From Myrmaecium sp. VS I D KN 1 (Eukaryota > Ascomycota > Dothideomycetes > Valsariales > Valsariaceae), in assembly GCA_019775845.1 (NCBI GenBank), contig JADQAV010000032.1:248001-312000 (forward strand): DNA of 64,000 nucleotides, read 5' to 3'. The translations under genes were made by a program, and so were the position numbers. Shown one piece after another: positions 23,051 through 33,196 of the stretch. The notes below the pieces were generated by a model that did not search any database, was not told where the DNA came from, and saw only the letters and a list, made by a program, of their open reading frames with translations. Within the stretch, counting starts at the first letter, position 1. Each line of letters starts with the position of its first letter.

Positions 23051-24626
23051 GGTGAGTTGGATATGATGATGGCTATCTCCTCAGCTCGGGGACGGGTTCT
23101 CAGGGCAGGGCAAGAGTGCGGCCGACGGGTGAGGTTGGAATCACACCGCTCTGCTGAGTTGAGGAGGGAGGAGAGGATGGGGCGGGAGGGGGCTGGCTTG
23201 AATGGCAGAGCGACTTGGGGTGGGGGACGAGCGCGGAGCGCTGGTTGAACAAGAGGCGGTCAAGGGATTGGCGATAATTGGTGCACGTCGAGGTGGTTGC
23301 ATTGCTAGCCTCATGCACGTCTGACGGCCGAACAACCAAGGCAGGGCCGGCGAGTGGAGAGGACAACAGGCGAAGTCGGGATGTCCTAGTGCGATCTCGT
23401 CCAGTCGCTGGTGGGCAAATCCGCCGAGTGAACGACCAGACGGGGATGGAGGGAGGGAGGGAGGGATGGAGGAGGGATGGAGGATGCTGGGAGGAGAGGG
23501 GGAGAAGATGCTGGATACCATCTCATGATATATACGGTTGACATACATATATACTACTCACAATCAGGTGTACTGATGTATGTAGGTACTATAGGTACTA
23601 CTGTATGTACTAGGGACTCTTTCTATGTACTTATCACACAACCTGCCCACACCACCCATGCCGGCACTCCCTCCCCGCTCAACACCATGACGACGCCCAT
23701 CGTCGTGGACCCCCGGACCGATCCACCCCTCATTGTGGCAGGAGGAAGGAAGAAAAGAAGGACGGGGAGGGAGTCAAGATCGCTGTCAATTAGTACTGCA
23801 CTTTTCCAGCTTCGTACAATCGATCATCCGCCAGTGGCCGAGGGACCGCACAAACCAAAATACTCAATTGAGCCCACGGTGGGTAAGGGAAAGTCCCCTA
23901 ACGGCGGCCGGTTCCATGACAGACAGCCCCGTTGCCCGCCCGCCCGTCCGCCCGCCGCCGAAGCCCGCAGCCGGACCACCCTTCCACCCTTCCCCTCCCC
24001 TCCCCTCATAAACAACCACAGCGCCGCGGCAAGCAGCAGCAGCATATAAGGTAATTGACTGTAGCTAGAGTCGCGACCGAGCCTTTTCTTCTTCTTTCCC
24101 TCTTCCGGCTGTCTTGTACAATTACAAGAGGACAATGGACGGTGGACGACGGACGATGGGCAGCCCCTCCCTCGCCCTCCCTCTCTCCAGGGCTCCCTAG
24201 GCTACCGGCATCGTTCCCGCCCCACCGCACGCTACGGAGCGCCCACCCACGCCCAAGGGGGAAAAGCGTGCCGAATCGAAAAAGCGCAGAACAGCCCACG
24301 CTATCCCTAGACCTGCCGAATCTCGCTGCTGCTGCTGCTGCTGCTCCTCCTCCCCGTTCCAAAAAAAAAGAGGCAACGAGCTGATCATCGCTTGTCGTGC
24401 TGCGTTTTTGCCTTCGGACACATGGACACACACCCACGGGGTAAGGTGATGGTCCACTCTACTAAATAACATCATGAACACGATACAGCGTTTGATAGGA
24501 GTAAAGTAGGCACTATAAGTGAGCAGGCATCTATACAAAAAACCCCCGTCGATCAATCATCTGCCCCGCCCAGAGTAGTCAAAACCAAAGTGGAAGGAAA
24601 AACCCCTCGTTAAACAGCAACACTAA
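23051..24626. other. Intergenic, upstream of the Zn2Cys6 factor
   Basis: Pyrimidine- and purine-rich leader sequence with GGGA repeats around 23446-23500 and a CTG/GCT run near 24325-24350. The open frames here are compositional. No gene is supported. Confidence 0.5.
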
Positions 24627-24628
24627 TA

Positions 24629-24653
24629 GAGCATTTACGCAACCGTAAGATTA
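24629..24653 (+). repeat. Left terminal inverted repeat
   Basis: Begins GAGCATTTACGC directly after TA. It matches the reverse complement of 28057-28081 except at two positions, both G/A differences as RIP would cause. Confidence 0.85.
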
Positions 24654-27268
24654 AGGGCGTGTATATATATTTTTAATAGATATAGAAGTAGCTATACTAA
24701 ATCGAGCGTATATAATTAAATACCGTAATTCTCACGCTAGATGTATATACGCACTTAGAATTCTAAATTCTAAGTAAGAATTTATAGAGGAATTAGGAAT
24801 ATAGCGTCGATAATACCCTACCTAGCCTAGGGCAGCGTATTAATAAAGCTTAATTAAACTAGTTTTATAATATTAAGATAGCTTATATAGTATTAAGTTT
24901 TACTTATATCTATTTATTACTATTTATATTTACTATACGTACGTACCTACCTATTATACTATATAGATTCTAACTAAATATAGCTTCCTCCTCTTTTTAT
25001 TACTCTTAGCTAGGCCTCCTCCTTAATATTACTAATTCTATATATATATATATATAGGTAGTATTAATAGTAACTTTCCTCTAATTATATTCCTCCTCTT
25101 AGTTACGTACCTAGTTATCTCTATACTAGTTACTTATACTATAATACTATATATAAATAACGTACCTAGACCGTTATAAATAATATTAATAAATATAAAG
25201 AGGCCCTCCTTACTACTAAAAGCTATATTTATATTAGTAGTAGTATAGTAAATAAGTTCTCTAAGGTATTATAAATAGTATCTTCTACCTCTTTAATAGT
25301 TAATTACTAGGAGATGCCCCTACTACTACTTTCTTAATTAATACTATAAGTAACTAAGGAAAGAAGCTAGAAATATTAGAGGAAGAATTAAGTATATATA
25401 AAAATAACTAGTAATAATATTAAGACTATATTATAAGAGAATAGCTTTAAATAAATAGCCTTTAATAAACTAGTTAATCTTATTATAAGTAAGATACTAG
25501 TAGTTAATAATCAGAAGACTAAGATAGTTCTTACTAAGTACCTTAAGATTATACTATATAAGATACTATATAATATAAGGGATACCTAGGATAAGACCTT
25601 ATAGAGGAAGTTCTTTAATAATACTTAATAATATTTCCTTAAGGTAATAGGCCTAGACTATACTAGTATATAATAATATATAAAGAAGGTAATAGAGGAA
25701 TATTATATTAAGAAAGAGGAGTTTAAGATAAATAGGAAGCTAGGTAAGTAACGCTTAAAGCTCTTTAATACTATAGAAGCCTAGGTATTATATATTAATA
25801 AGGTAAAAGTAAAGAAAGATACTATAAAAATAAACGCCCGGCACGTTTAACTTAAGAGTATATAATTATAGATAGATATAAGAAATATACTTAAGTATAT
25901 CTCTAATAAGAAGGACGACTTATCTAAGAATAATAACTTTAAGAAAGATATTAAGGACGATATTAATTTATAATTATTTATAAATTCTCTATTACCGCCC
26001 TCTTAATAGCTCTTAATTACGTCTTCCTTTACCTTCTTAATACTTATACCTTTCTTAATACTAATACTAGTATTACGCGGAAGGCGCCGCTCTTTATTAT
26101 ATTATATAAGAGGTGTAGAGTAGATAATAATCCTTTAATAAAGCTTATTAATAAGCTCTTACTATTAGAGGAGAAGAGGATATAACTTAAAGTTAAGTAT
26201 CTTAAGAGATAGAGCGGTAGTAAGGATATAAACTAAGATATTAAATATCTAACTTAATACTTCTATACTATTAAAGATACTCTAAAGTAGAGTAAGGACT
26301 AATAGAAGGCCTAATTTAAGCGTATTATAGTATTACTTAAGATATTAACTAAATAGTAATAACCTATCTATATTTAATTATTAGCTTTACTATAAATCTA
26401 AGTATCTTTTAAAATAAGAAATATAGTAGCCTTATACCTATATAGCTCTTATAAGGCCTTTAATAAATATTTATACTTCTTATTTAAGGTAGTATACTAG
26501 TAGTTTATAATACTAGATCTATAGTAGAGAGGTATTTTTAATAATACTAACTAATAATAGCTTATTTAATACTATATAAGCGCCGTAAATTCGTCTAACT
26601 CTATTTAAAAGACGCTTAAGTATAGTAAAAGCTTATATAGAAGTTTAGTATTAATATACTAACGCCTTCTATTTACTATAGAGTAAGTAATCTTTAATAG
26701 TTAGTAAAGTAACTCTAAAGCGCCTACTTACTTAATTTCCTCTTATATAAGTATAGTAGTTTATTAGTAAGATAGCGGCTAGATAGTACGCTATAATAAG
26801 TAATAAACTACTCTACTTCTACTCTATAAAAGTATTACTTATTTATAGATTTAATATAATACTAAAGGCTTACTTTATATTAATTTAAATATAAGCGAGC
26901 TTCTTATTAAACTTCTTCTTATTAAATACTAGGAATCGCCGCCTCTAAGAATACTAAAAGGGCGCCTAAATACTATATAAATACTTATACGCGCCGTTAT
27001 TAAATAAATAAATAATACGCCTATTACTAATAATTATCTATATCCTCTCCTATATCTTTAAGTACGTAAAGATACCTTAATTATATTAAATATTAGGGAA
27101 GGAACTAATAAGAGAGCTAATAAAGCTATTTAGTATTATAATAACCTAGAACTTAATACTATACTAATTCTTATAGCTAGAGTAGTACTTCCTCTAGTAT
27201 TTTTAAAGATTATCTTATTAATAAAGCTCTATATATTATTTATCTTCCTAATACTATTAACGGTAGTA

Positions 27269-27326
27269 GTAAATTACTTAAGATTAATATACTAATTAAA
27301 AGTAAGCTTCTACTTAAGTAATTTAC
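27269..27326. repeat. 14-bp inverted repeat inside the RIP block
   Basis: GTAAATTACTTAAG at 27269-27282 is mirrored exactly at 27313-27326 with a 30-bp spacer. In such AT-rich DNA it may be chance, or an internal structural feature of the element. Confidence 0.5.
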
Positions 27327-28056
27327 GGAACCTCCGCGCTAGATACTTTACTACATTATTATATACTTATAATAGATAGCCTATATATTAATAGAAGAAG
27401 TATATTAAGTTATAGAGGTAATAGGGCTAGGACAGCCTTTATAGTATTAAATAGAAAGTAAATTTAAAAGTCGGCTAATTATAATTAAAGTACTTAATAT
27501 AGTTAATCTTAAGTAAAAATATTAGTATATATATTTACTCGCGCGAAAAGCTATAAAAATATAAGTTTTTATATATTAGTAACCTTCTATATACGCTCTT
27601 AATATAAGATCTACTAGAAGTAGTTTATAATAATCTTATCTAGAAGCTAATCTAGGGACTACTTACTATAAGAGAACGGCCTTATAAATTAAAGTAGTAG
27701 GACGTAGCAGCGGTAATAAGTAAAGGCCTTTTAGCGGCGTAGAAGAAGAAGGATAAGAAGTAGTAGATAATTATATACTATTATATATACCTATAATAGT
27801 ATAATATTAAGTAATATACGCTTAGTAGATATTAGTAAACTTACTCTCTCTTAGTATAAGGCTTAATAGACCTTAATACTAAAGTATAGAACTTTAGGTA
27901 ATAATAAGGCGATAATAATACTATATATAAGTATAGTAATAACGTTAAATAAATTAAGGTGATTAATATTATCTAATATACGCTAACTAGCTAGTCTCTA
28001 TTATGGATTTAATAGAGTACTACTAAAGTAATTATATTCTTACCGGTATGGATACC

Positions 28057-28081
28057 TAATCTTACGGCTGCGCAAATGCTC
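28057..28081 (-). repeat. Right terminal inverted repeat
   Basis: Mirror copy of the left end (GAGCATTTGCGC on the minus strand), followed by TA. Sequence returns to ordinary composition immediately outside. Confidence 0.85.
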
Positions 28082-28083
28082 TA

Positions 28084-29459
28084 ATGGGAAGGGAAAAAAA
28101 AGAAGAAAAAACAAGGTCGGAGCACACACCTCAACACCTCACCATCGCGCCACGCCCTCCCACGCTCCCACCCCTGGATGCTCCCACGCTTCCTTCCTTC
28201 CTTCCTTACCCCCTTGCTTCCGAAAAAGACCGCAAAACCCCATGCCGAGAAGGGTCGGGTACACATCCAGATCCTCCATTCTAGAAGGTATCCTTGCTGG
28301 CCATCCCTATTGCACAACAACCATAACAACAACATCCTGTACGCGACAGACGAACCCCTACTGTACCCTTTCCTTTTTCTCTCGGCGATAACGATGAAGA
28401 TGAAGATGAAGCATCATCACTCGCAGGCATGTTGAATTCAATCTTCGCGAGTTCTCCTCAGAGAGGTACACACATACTACCAGTCAGTGCACCTTTACGG
28501 AGCGGGCCACTCCCTGCAACCAACCAACCAACCAACCAGCAGCAGGGTCCACCGGAAACATCCCCTCCACCCCAATCCCTCCCTCCCCGCTTTGGAAACC
28601 TTTCTTCCTTCCTTCCTTTCTTCCCTTCAACAGACGATTTTCTTCTGACATCCGACATGGAGCCGTCGCACTGTCCCCTCGTCCTCGCCAAAAAGGGGGG
28701 TTTCTTGGCTTCTTTGAGGTAAATAGATCATAGTGTGGTTGTGAGCTTATACATACAATGTATGAAGCAAATACCGCGTGCAAGGGGCCTACGGCAGTAG
28801 GTCGTGGGTAGGAGGTACCTAGAGTAAGGACCCTACTCCGTCCGTACCAAGGGAGATAAATCGTTGCTCTTTCCTTGATCCACGAAACGTGACTGTCCGG
28901 AGGACACGCGATGGCATCGAGCGAGGGAGGGGAAAAGGGAAGGGAAGGAAAGGCATCTGCAGGGGGTGGTCGTGGTTACAGTACACGCTTTCGGAAGATC
29001 CCAAAGCGTGGGTGGAATGTACATACATACAGACAACATGCAATTCGCCTCGCCTCACCTCGCCATGCGAGAGAGAGCGCGCATTCCTACAGCATCGCTG
29101 TGGCACTCGCCAGTAACACAGGCAATAAAAGAAACAACGAGGGAAGGAAGTTGCACATCGGCTCAACGTGGCAGAACGAAGAGGGACAGAACAGCAGCGT
29201 AACCGACGTGAAAAGCTCGGTGTGGAATGGTGATCTGTGGTGGAATCCCCGCGATGTCGTACGGACAAGACGGAAACGTGAGGGCATGCGTGATTCCTCC
29301 CCCTCCTCCCTCGCTTCCCAAGTCGTGCAAAAATCCCCTTGCTTCGGTGCAGCCGTATGTATGTACATTGTACACTTTCAGGAACGCGAGACCCTTCATT
29401 GCACGCGTGGGAGACATGCGGGAAACCACGACCCCTCCCTCCCTACCTACCTACCCACA
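28084..29459. other. Intergenic between the transposon and the farnesyltransferase gene
   Basis: Normal base composition. Contains a CCTT-rich patch (28180-28210), a (CAAC)n run at 28517-28539 and several overlapping frames on both strands without motifs. No gene is supported; the last part is the 3' flank of the next gene. Confidence 0.5.
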
Positions 29460-31257
29460 TCAGAATCCAACTTTGGCCTCGAAATACCTCTTCGCTTCCT
29501 CCGCCACGCCCCAGGGCACCGAGTACACCGGATGCAGCAACGCGACCTCGTCGTCCTCATCCCAGACCCTCTCGGCGTCGGTCAACTCCTCGGTGACCGA
29601 CCAGCGGAACGCCGCGTCGAGCGGCGAGTCTTTGAAGGCGGATCCTGCGCGGTCGGAGTAGTCGTACGTGTGTTGTGCGGCGCTGAGGCCGCAGAGGTTG
29701 TAGCAGCTGTGGTAGGCGTCCGGGGGTCTGGAAGGCTATGTTAGTCGAGGCGTGATGCTGGTTGCGGAGCTTGATCCCGACGACTTACTTGCTCGGTTTG
29801 TCCCTCAGTCCACCGCGCCGTTCCTGGCAACAGGACAGGATGTATCGGGTCAGACCCTCGCGGCTCCAGAGGTGTCGCCCTTTCAAGACGTGCTCTGGAC
29901 CATTGACTGCTGCTTCAACTAACGGCCAACAACTGCCTGCCCAGTGGCTATAGCATCCATCAACCAGCTTGTTGGTCCGGCCTCCCATCCCACCTTCCGG
30001 GGCATACTGTCGAGCAGACAGCCAGGACAACAGCATGGAGAGGTTGAGGTACTTCGGAATGGTCTCGTACGGTTTCCCCATGATGCAAAGGCATGCGAGC
30101 GCGCAGAAGGTATATGCGCCGTGAGCCTCATTTCCTGGCGCAGCGCCGATACCACCCTCATACGTTTGGCACCGGGAGATCCATTCACCCAGCCCGGTAA
30201 GGAAGGTCTCGTCTCCATTGACACGCGCGGGGGAATCCGGAGGCAGCTCAAGAGGGAGGTTGAGAAGGGATATTACTGTCATTGCGCAGTAGGCGCCCCT
30301 TTGCCAGTCAGCGACGGGCCTAACCAGGGGCTGAACTGCTCTTACCGGACGTCCTCCTCGCCTCCGTCGGCCATCGTGAAGCCGCCATCCTTCTGTTTCA
30401 TGCGGCCGAGATAATGCCACCTGGGATTGTTAGTACTGGAGAGGCACCACCTGTAGAGCGTAACTTACATAGCTTTTCGATCGATTGCTTCGAATGCCTC
30501 CTCACCTCCGACTGTGATGAGGCACAGTATGGCAGCGTATGTTGGGGCGAGATGTGCCATTTGGCCATGCCCGCCACCGAATCCTCCTGTCGGGTTTTGA
30601 CATGCGGAGAAGGTATATATTGCCCTTCAAATAGTCAAGTCAGCAGCTATGGACGTGAACAGAAGAACGCTTAGTCGTGGACATGGTACGAAGACGGTAG
30701 AATCGCTAGATCTGCAGCACGGGCAGACGACCAAAGCAATTCTGTTTTACTCACCTCTCGCGGTACTGGCTCACGGAACCTCCGAGAAGAGATAGTCCAG
30801 TCAACGCCCAGTAGATGAGCCAAGGACGACTCGCATCCATAACTGCATGACTGGAAGGATATTCGCCCAGCGAAGACGTCAAGAACGCTATATGTTTAGA
30901 TCTGAGAAGCTTCATTACATCGTAGGAGTTGAGCTCGCAACCGTAAAGATTCTCGATATGGAAAGGCAGGACTTCCTGAATGGTCTTCTCCTGGAGGTCC
31001 GAGGTTGGAGTCCGTAGCTCATCCTGGATCGGAGGAAGACATGTGAATAAGGCTGGTGTGGTCTTGAGGTGAACCTCTTGAAGTGGTTCGTCTATTTCAT
31101 CCATAGTGTCGTCGTCTGAGAGCTCTTCGAATCGGGTAGCGTCCGAGAGCAACTCTTCTAACCGCGATGAGGGGGGATTGGACGAAGTCGCTGGGCGCGG
31201 GCTGGTCATGGTGGATTTAAACACGACCTTCCTACGTCTTTTCACCACTATTGGCAT
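29460..31257 (-). CDS. Protein farnesyltransferase beta subunit
   Basis: Transfers a farnesyl group to the Cys of C-terminal CaaX boxes (Ras, Rho, a-factor-type pheromones and others) as a heterodimer with the alpha subunit; cytosolic, RAM1 family. Five exons (30755-31257, 30469-30624, 30346-30420, 29789-30298, 29460-29727) add up to 504 codons. The prenyltransferase repeats are clear: TGGFGGGHGQMAHLAPTYAA, KQKDGGFTMADGGEEDVRGA and YEGGIGAAPGNEAHGAYTFC. The zinc ligands expected from the family are present: Asp and Cys in KLVDGCYSHW and His in AYHSCYNLCGLS, the latter in the last exon. The first 75 residues are an acidic, non-conserved extension. A second in-frame ATG at 31209 may be the true start (487 residues). 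Function is secure. Confidence 0.95.
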
Positions 31258-31647
31258 TTGCCTGGAGCCCTATCAAGGCAAACACGGCTGTTTGCGGCTG
31301 CCAAGGACAGCGTTCATTGTCTGTTAGTGCCAAACTTGGCTGATGGCTTTGTTCTTGGAATCATCGTACATAATTACGCTACAAACTGACTAGAGCCCAG
31401 TCAATGAACTAGATATGTAGGTTTGGTATGTGTCGAACGATCAGGTATCAAGACAGTCATTGCTGGGGAGATCTTGTAGCTTGAAGCGAGCGGAGTCGAG
31501 CTCCGCCGTCAGATGTCTTGGCAACCGAGGCATCCCCACTTCAACGTGTAAACGGCAGAAGGGTTTCATGACGTTGATTCCTCATGCCAAGGGCGGTCGT
31601 CTGACCGTCCAACGTCGTCCATTCCCGCCGGTTCAATGAAAAGGTGA
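31258..31647. other. Short intergenic gap
   Basis: The upstream region of the farnesyltransferase gene and the 3' flank of the cupin gene, both on the minus strand. Nothing else seen. Confidence 0.5.
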
Positions 31648-32196
31648 TCAATCCGACTTCCGCACTCCTTCCATGCCAGCCAATTCCTCGCCCAAGTCCC
31701 GGCCTGCCGCCCGTAACGGTTGACAAGGTTGGAGGACAAACAACATCCGCGTCCACTCGGTCGAATCGGAGTTGATCCATTGATGCATCGTCCCTCGCTG
31801 AACCGCCGTATCTCCGCGCTTCATCACTCTTCTCTCTCCGCTATCGAGAAGCAGTTCCACCTCTCCTTCAATCACGACTCCATAATCCAGGCTGACAGTC
31901 CGATGCATCGTGCACGCGGTTTTGGGCGGGATATCGACAAAGCGTAGCACGGTACCGCCAGACACGACGAGACCGGGGGCGTTCGCGATGAAGTCCTTAT
32001 AGCCCTTGATGTCGGCATCGTTGTTGAGGTCGACCGGGAATCCCTTCGTCGTGTAAGCCAGGGCAAAAGCGATACCGTCGGGGTTGGGCTTCATGAGGTT
32101 CTCCTCGGGAAGCTCGTTCGAGAATACGGCCTTTCCTTCGGCATCGTGAGTCGTGATGAAACGATGCAGCTTCGGGAGCGCGCCGACATGAGCCAT
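31648..32196 (-). CDS. Cupin-domain protein
   Basis: Single-exon gene of 182 residues. The C-terminal half is one cupin barrel: first motif around MHRTVSLDYGVVIEGEVELL (a His, then Tyr-Gly and the conserved Glu) and second motif GDTAVQRGTMHQWIN with a His two residues before the end of the motif. The N-terminal half (PKLHRFITTHDAEGKAVFSN) matches the fold seen in small fungal cupins annotated only as conserved domain proteins. No signal peptide, so probably cytosolic. Metal binding is possible because two His and one Glu are present, but substrate is unknown. It is followed 500 bp downstream in the window by a small Dabb protein on the same strand. Both are folds common in accessory metabolism. 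Confidence 0.85.
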   Translation of the reverse strand: MAHVGALPKLHRFITTHDAEGKAVFSNELPEENLMKPNPDGIAFALAYTTKGFPVDLNNDADIKGYKDFIANAPGLVVSGGTVLRFVDIPPKTACTMHRTVSLDYGVVIEGEVELLLDSGERRVMKRGDTAVQRGTMHQWINSDSTEWTRMLFVLQPCQPLRAAGRDLGEELAGMEGVRKSD

Positions 32197-32769
32197 TTCG
32201 CAACTGAGGCGGTAGCTTTGTTGGAGGCAAAAAGAGGGTTATGGAGATCCAAGCTCGAGTCGATGAGCGCCTCTCGTGAGGACGGCCCCCCGTTGCTCTG
32301 ATATATCGTATGGCAATCTGGTGCTACACGTACTTCAGGTGGCGTATCCTGCAGCTCATCTCAAGGTCTGAGCTGTACAAGGCGCCCCTCGGCGCCCCTG
32401 ATCGTCTTATGTTTGCAGATTCCCGTACGCTTGCAGTGTCTTCGGCCGGAGAGAAACACGCATTTCTATGATCTGCAAGTCCCCCGTCCGACGTGCATAC
32501 CAATAGCCAACGCGGTCGCCTGCCATTGAAGAGTTCGGAAGCCAACAAATCTCTAGTCACGCCCCGCTTGCAGCCCAAGCGGGGTAATATAAGACATGGC
32601 GCTCTGTGTTCATGAGGTCCTCCTTTCCTCCAATGAGAGTACTTGATCCAGACTTGTCTAAATATCAGTCTATCAGCGCCAATACGGCCCCGGATATCAC
32701 GGTTGACAGCGGATCTAGCTGCGATCTATTGCCATTTGGGTTCGCTACCTAGACTGCGAGACAATCCTC
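32197..32769. other. Intergenic between cupin and Dabb genes
   Basis: Upstream region of the cupin gene. A short minus-strand frame at 32324-32578 has no motif. Confidence 0.5.
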
Positions 32770-33196
32770 TCAATTGAAACCCAATGGCCCTTCAGCATCC
32801 ATATACACCATGACTATACCCTTGTGACGGGGACCGGCAAAGCTCTTTATGGCCTTGTGGGCCTCGCACTGGTTATCGTAGTAGTTCATGTCCTCGACCG
32901 AGGCGAAACCCATGCGGGCACAGACATTGTACCCTTGGCTTCGAGGGTCTTCGTAAGTACGGCAAGCTGACACAGCGAGCAGATATGGAGCGCCGTCCTG
33001 AGGATGGGTGTGGTTGAGCCACGAGGTTAGTGAATTTCCCCTGGCTTGCACGCGCTCTCTTCGCAGGACGTGTGCTGGGCGAGTGCAGGCCTACCTTCTT
33101 AGCATCTCTTTTCAGCGCCGCGAACATGCGAAGCAACTCATCGACGTCTTCCTCCGGGAGATTGAAGAGAGTAACGCGGCTGATAGGTTTTGCCAT
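32770..33196 (-). CDS. Small Dabb (stress-responsive A/B barrel) domain protein
   Basis: Two exons (33095-33196 and 32770-32997) with a 97-bp intron (branch site CACTAAC) give 109 residues, the usual size of a single Dabb fold. The protein begins MAKPISRVTLFNLPEEDVDE and contains DGAPYLLAVSACRTYEDPRS. A central ARMGFASVEDMNYYDNQCEAHKA part is typical of the dimeric ferredoxin-like fold, and the last strand is GIVMVYMDA. Dabb proteins form small dimeric barrels; members include polyketide cyclases and stress proteins of unknown role. Reading through the intron gives a longer frame (32873-33244) that lacks the second half of the fold, so the spliced model is preferred. Confidence 0.8.

Larger units (their letters stand above)
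24629..28081. mobile_element. RIP-mutated DNA transposon with terminal inverted repeats
   Basis: A 3,453-bp block with abrupt edges. Both ends carry an inverted repeat of about 25 bp: the left end reads GAGCATTTACGCAACCGTAA from 24629, and the reverse complement of the right end differs from it at only two A/G positions. It is flanked by TA on each side (24627-24628 and 28082-28083), a 2-bp target duplication. Inside, CpA and TpG are almost absent and TpA dominates, with TAA and TAG in every frame and no open frame of even 60 codons. That is the product of heavy RIP on both strands. TIR plus TA duplication is typical of the Tc1/mariner (pogo-like) superfamily, but the length is greater than usual for fungal members. 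I could not recognise any residual domain, so the superfamily is open. Confidence 0.85.

Noticed and set aside
24629-28081. Idea that the AT-rich block is a centromere or mitochondrial insertion
   Set aside because: Matching terminal inverted repeats and a TA duplication at both borders mark it as a transposed element.
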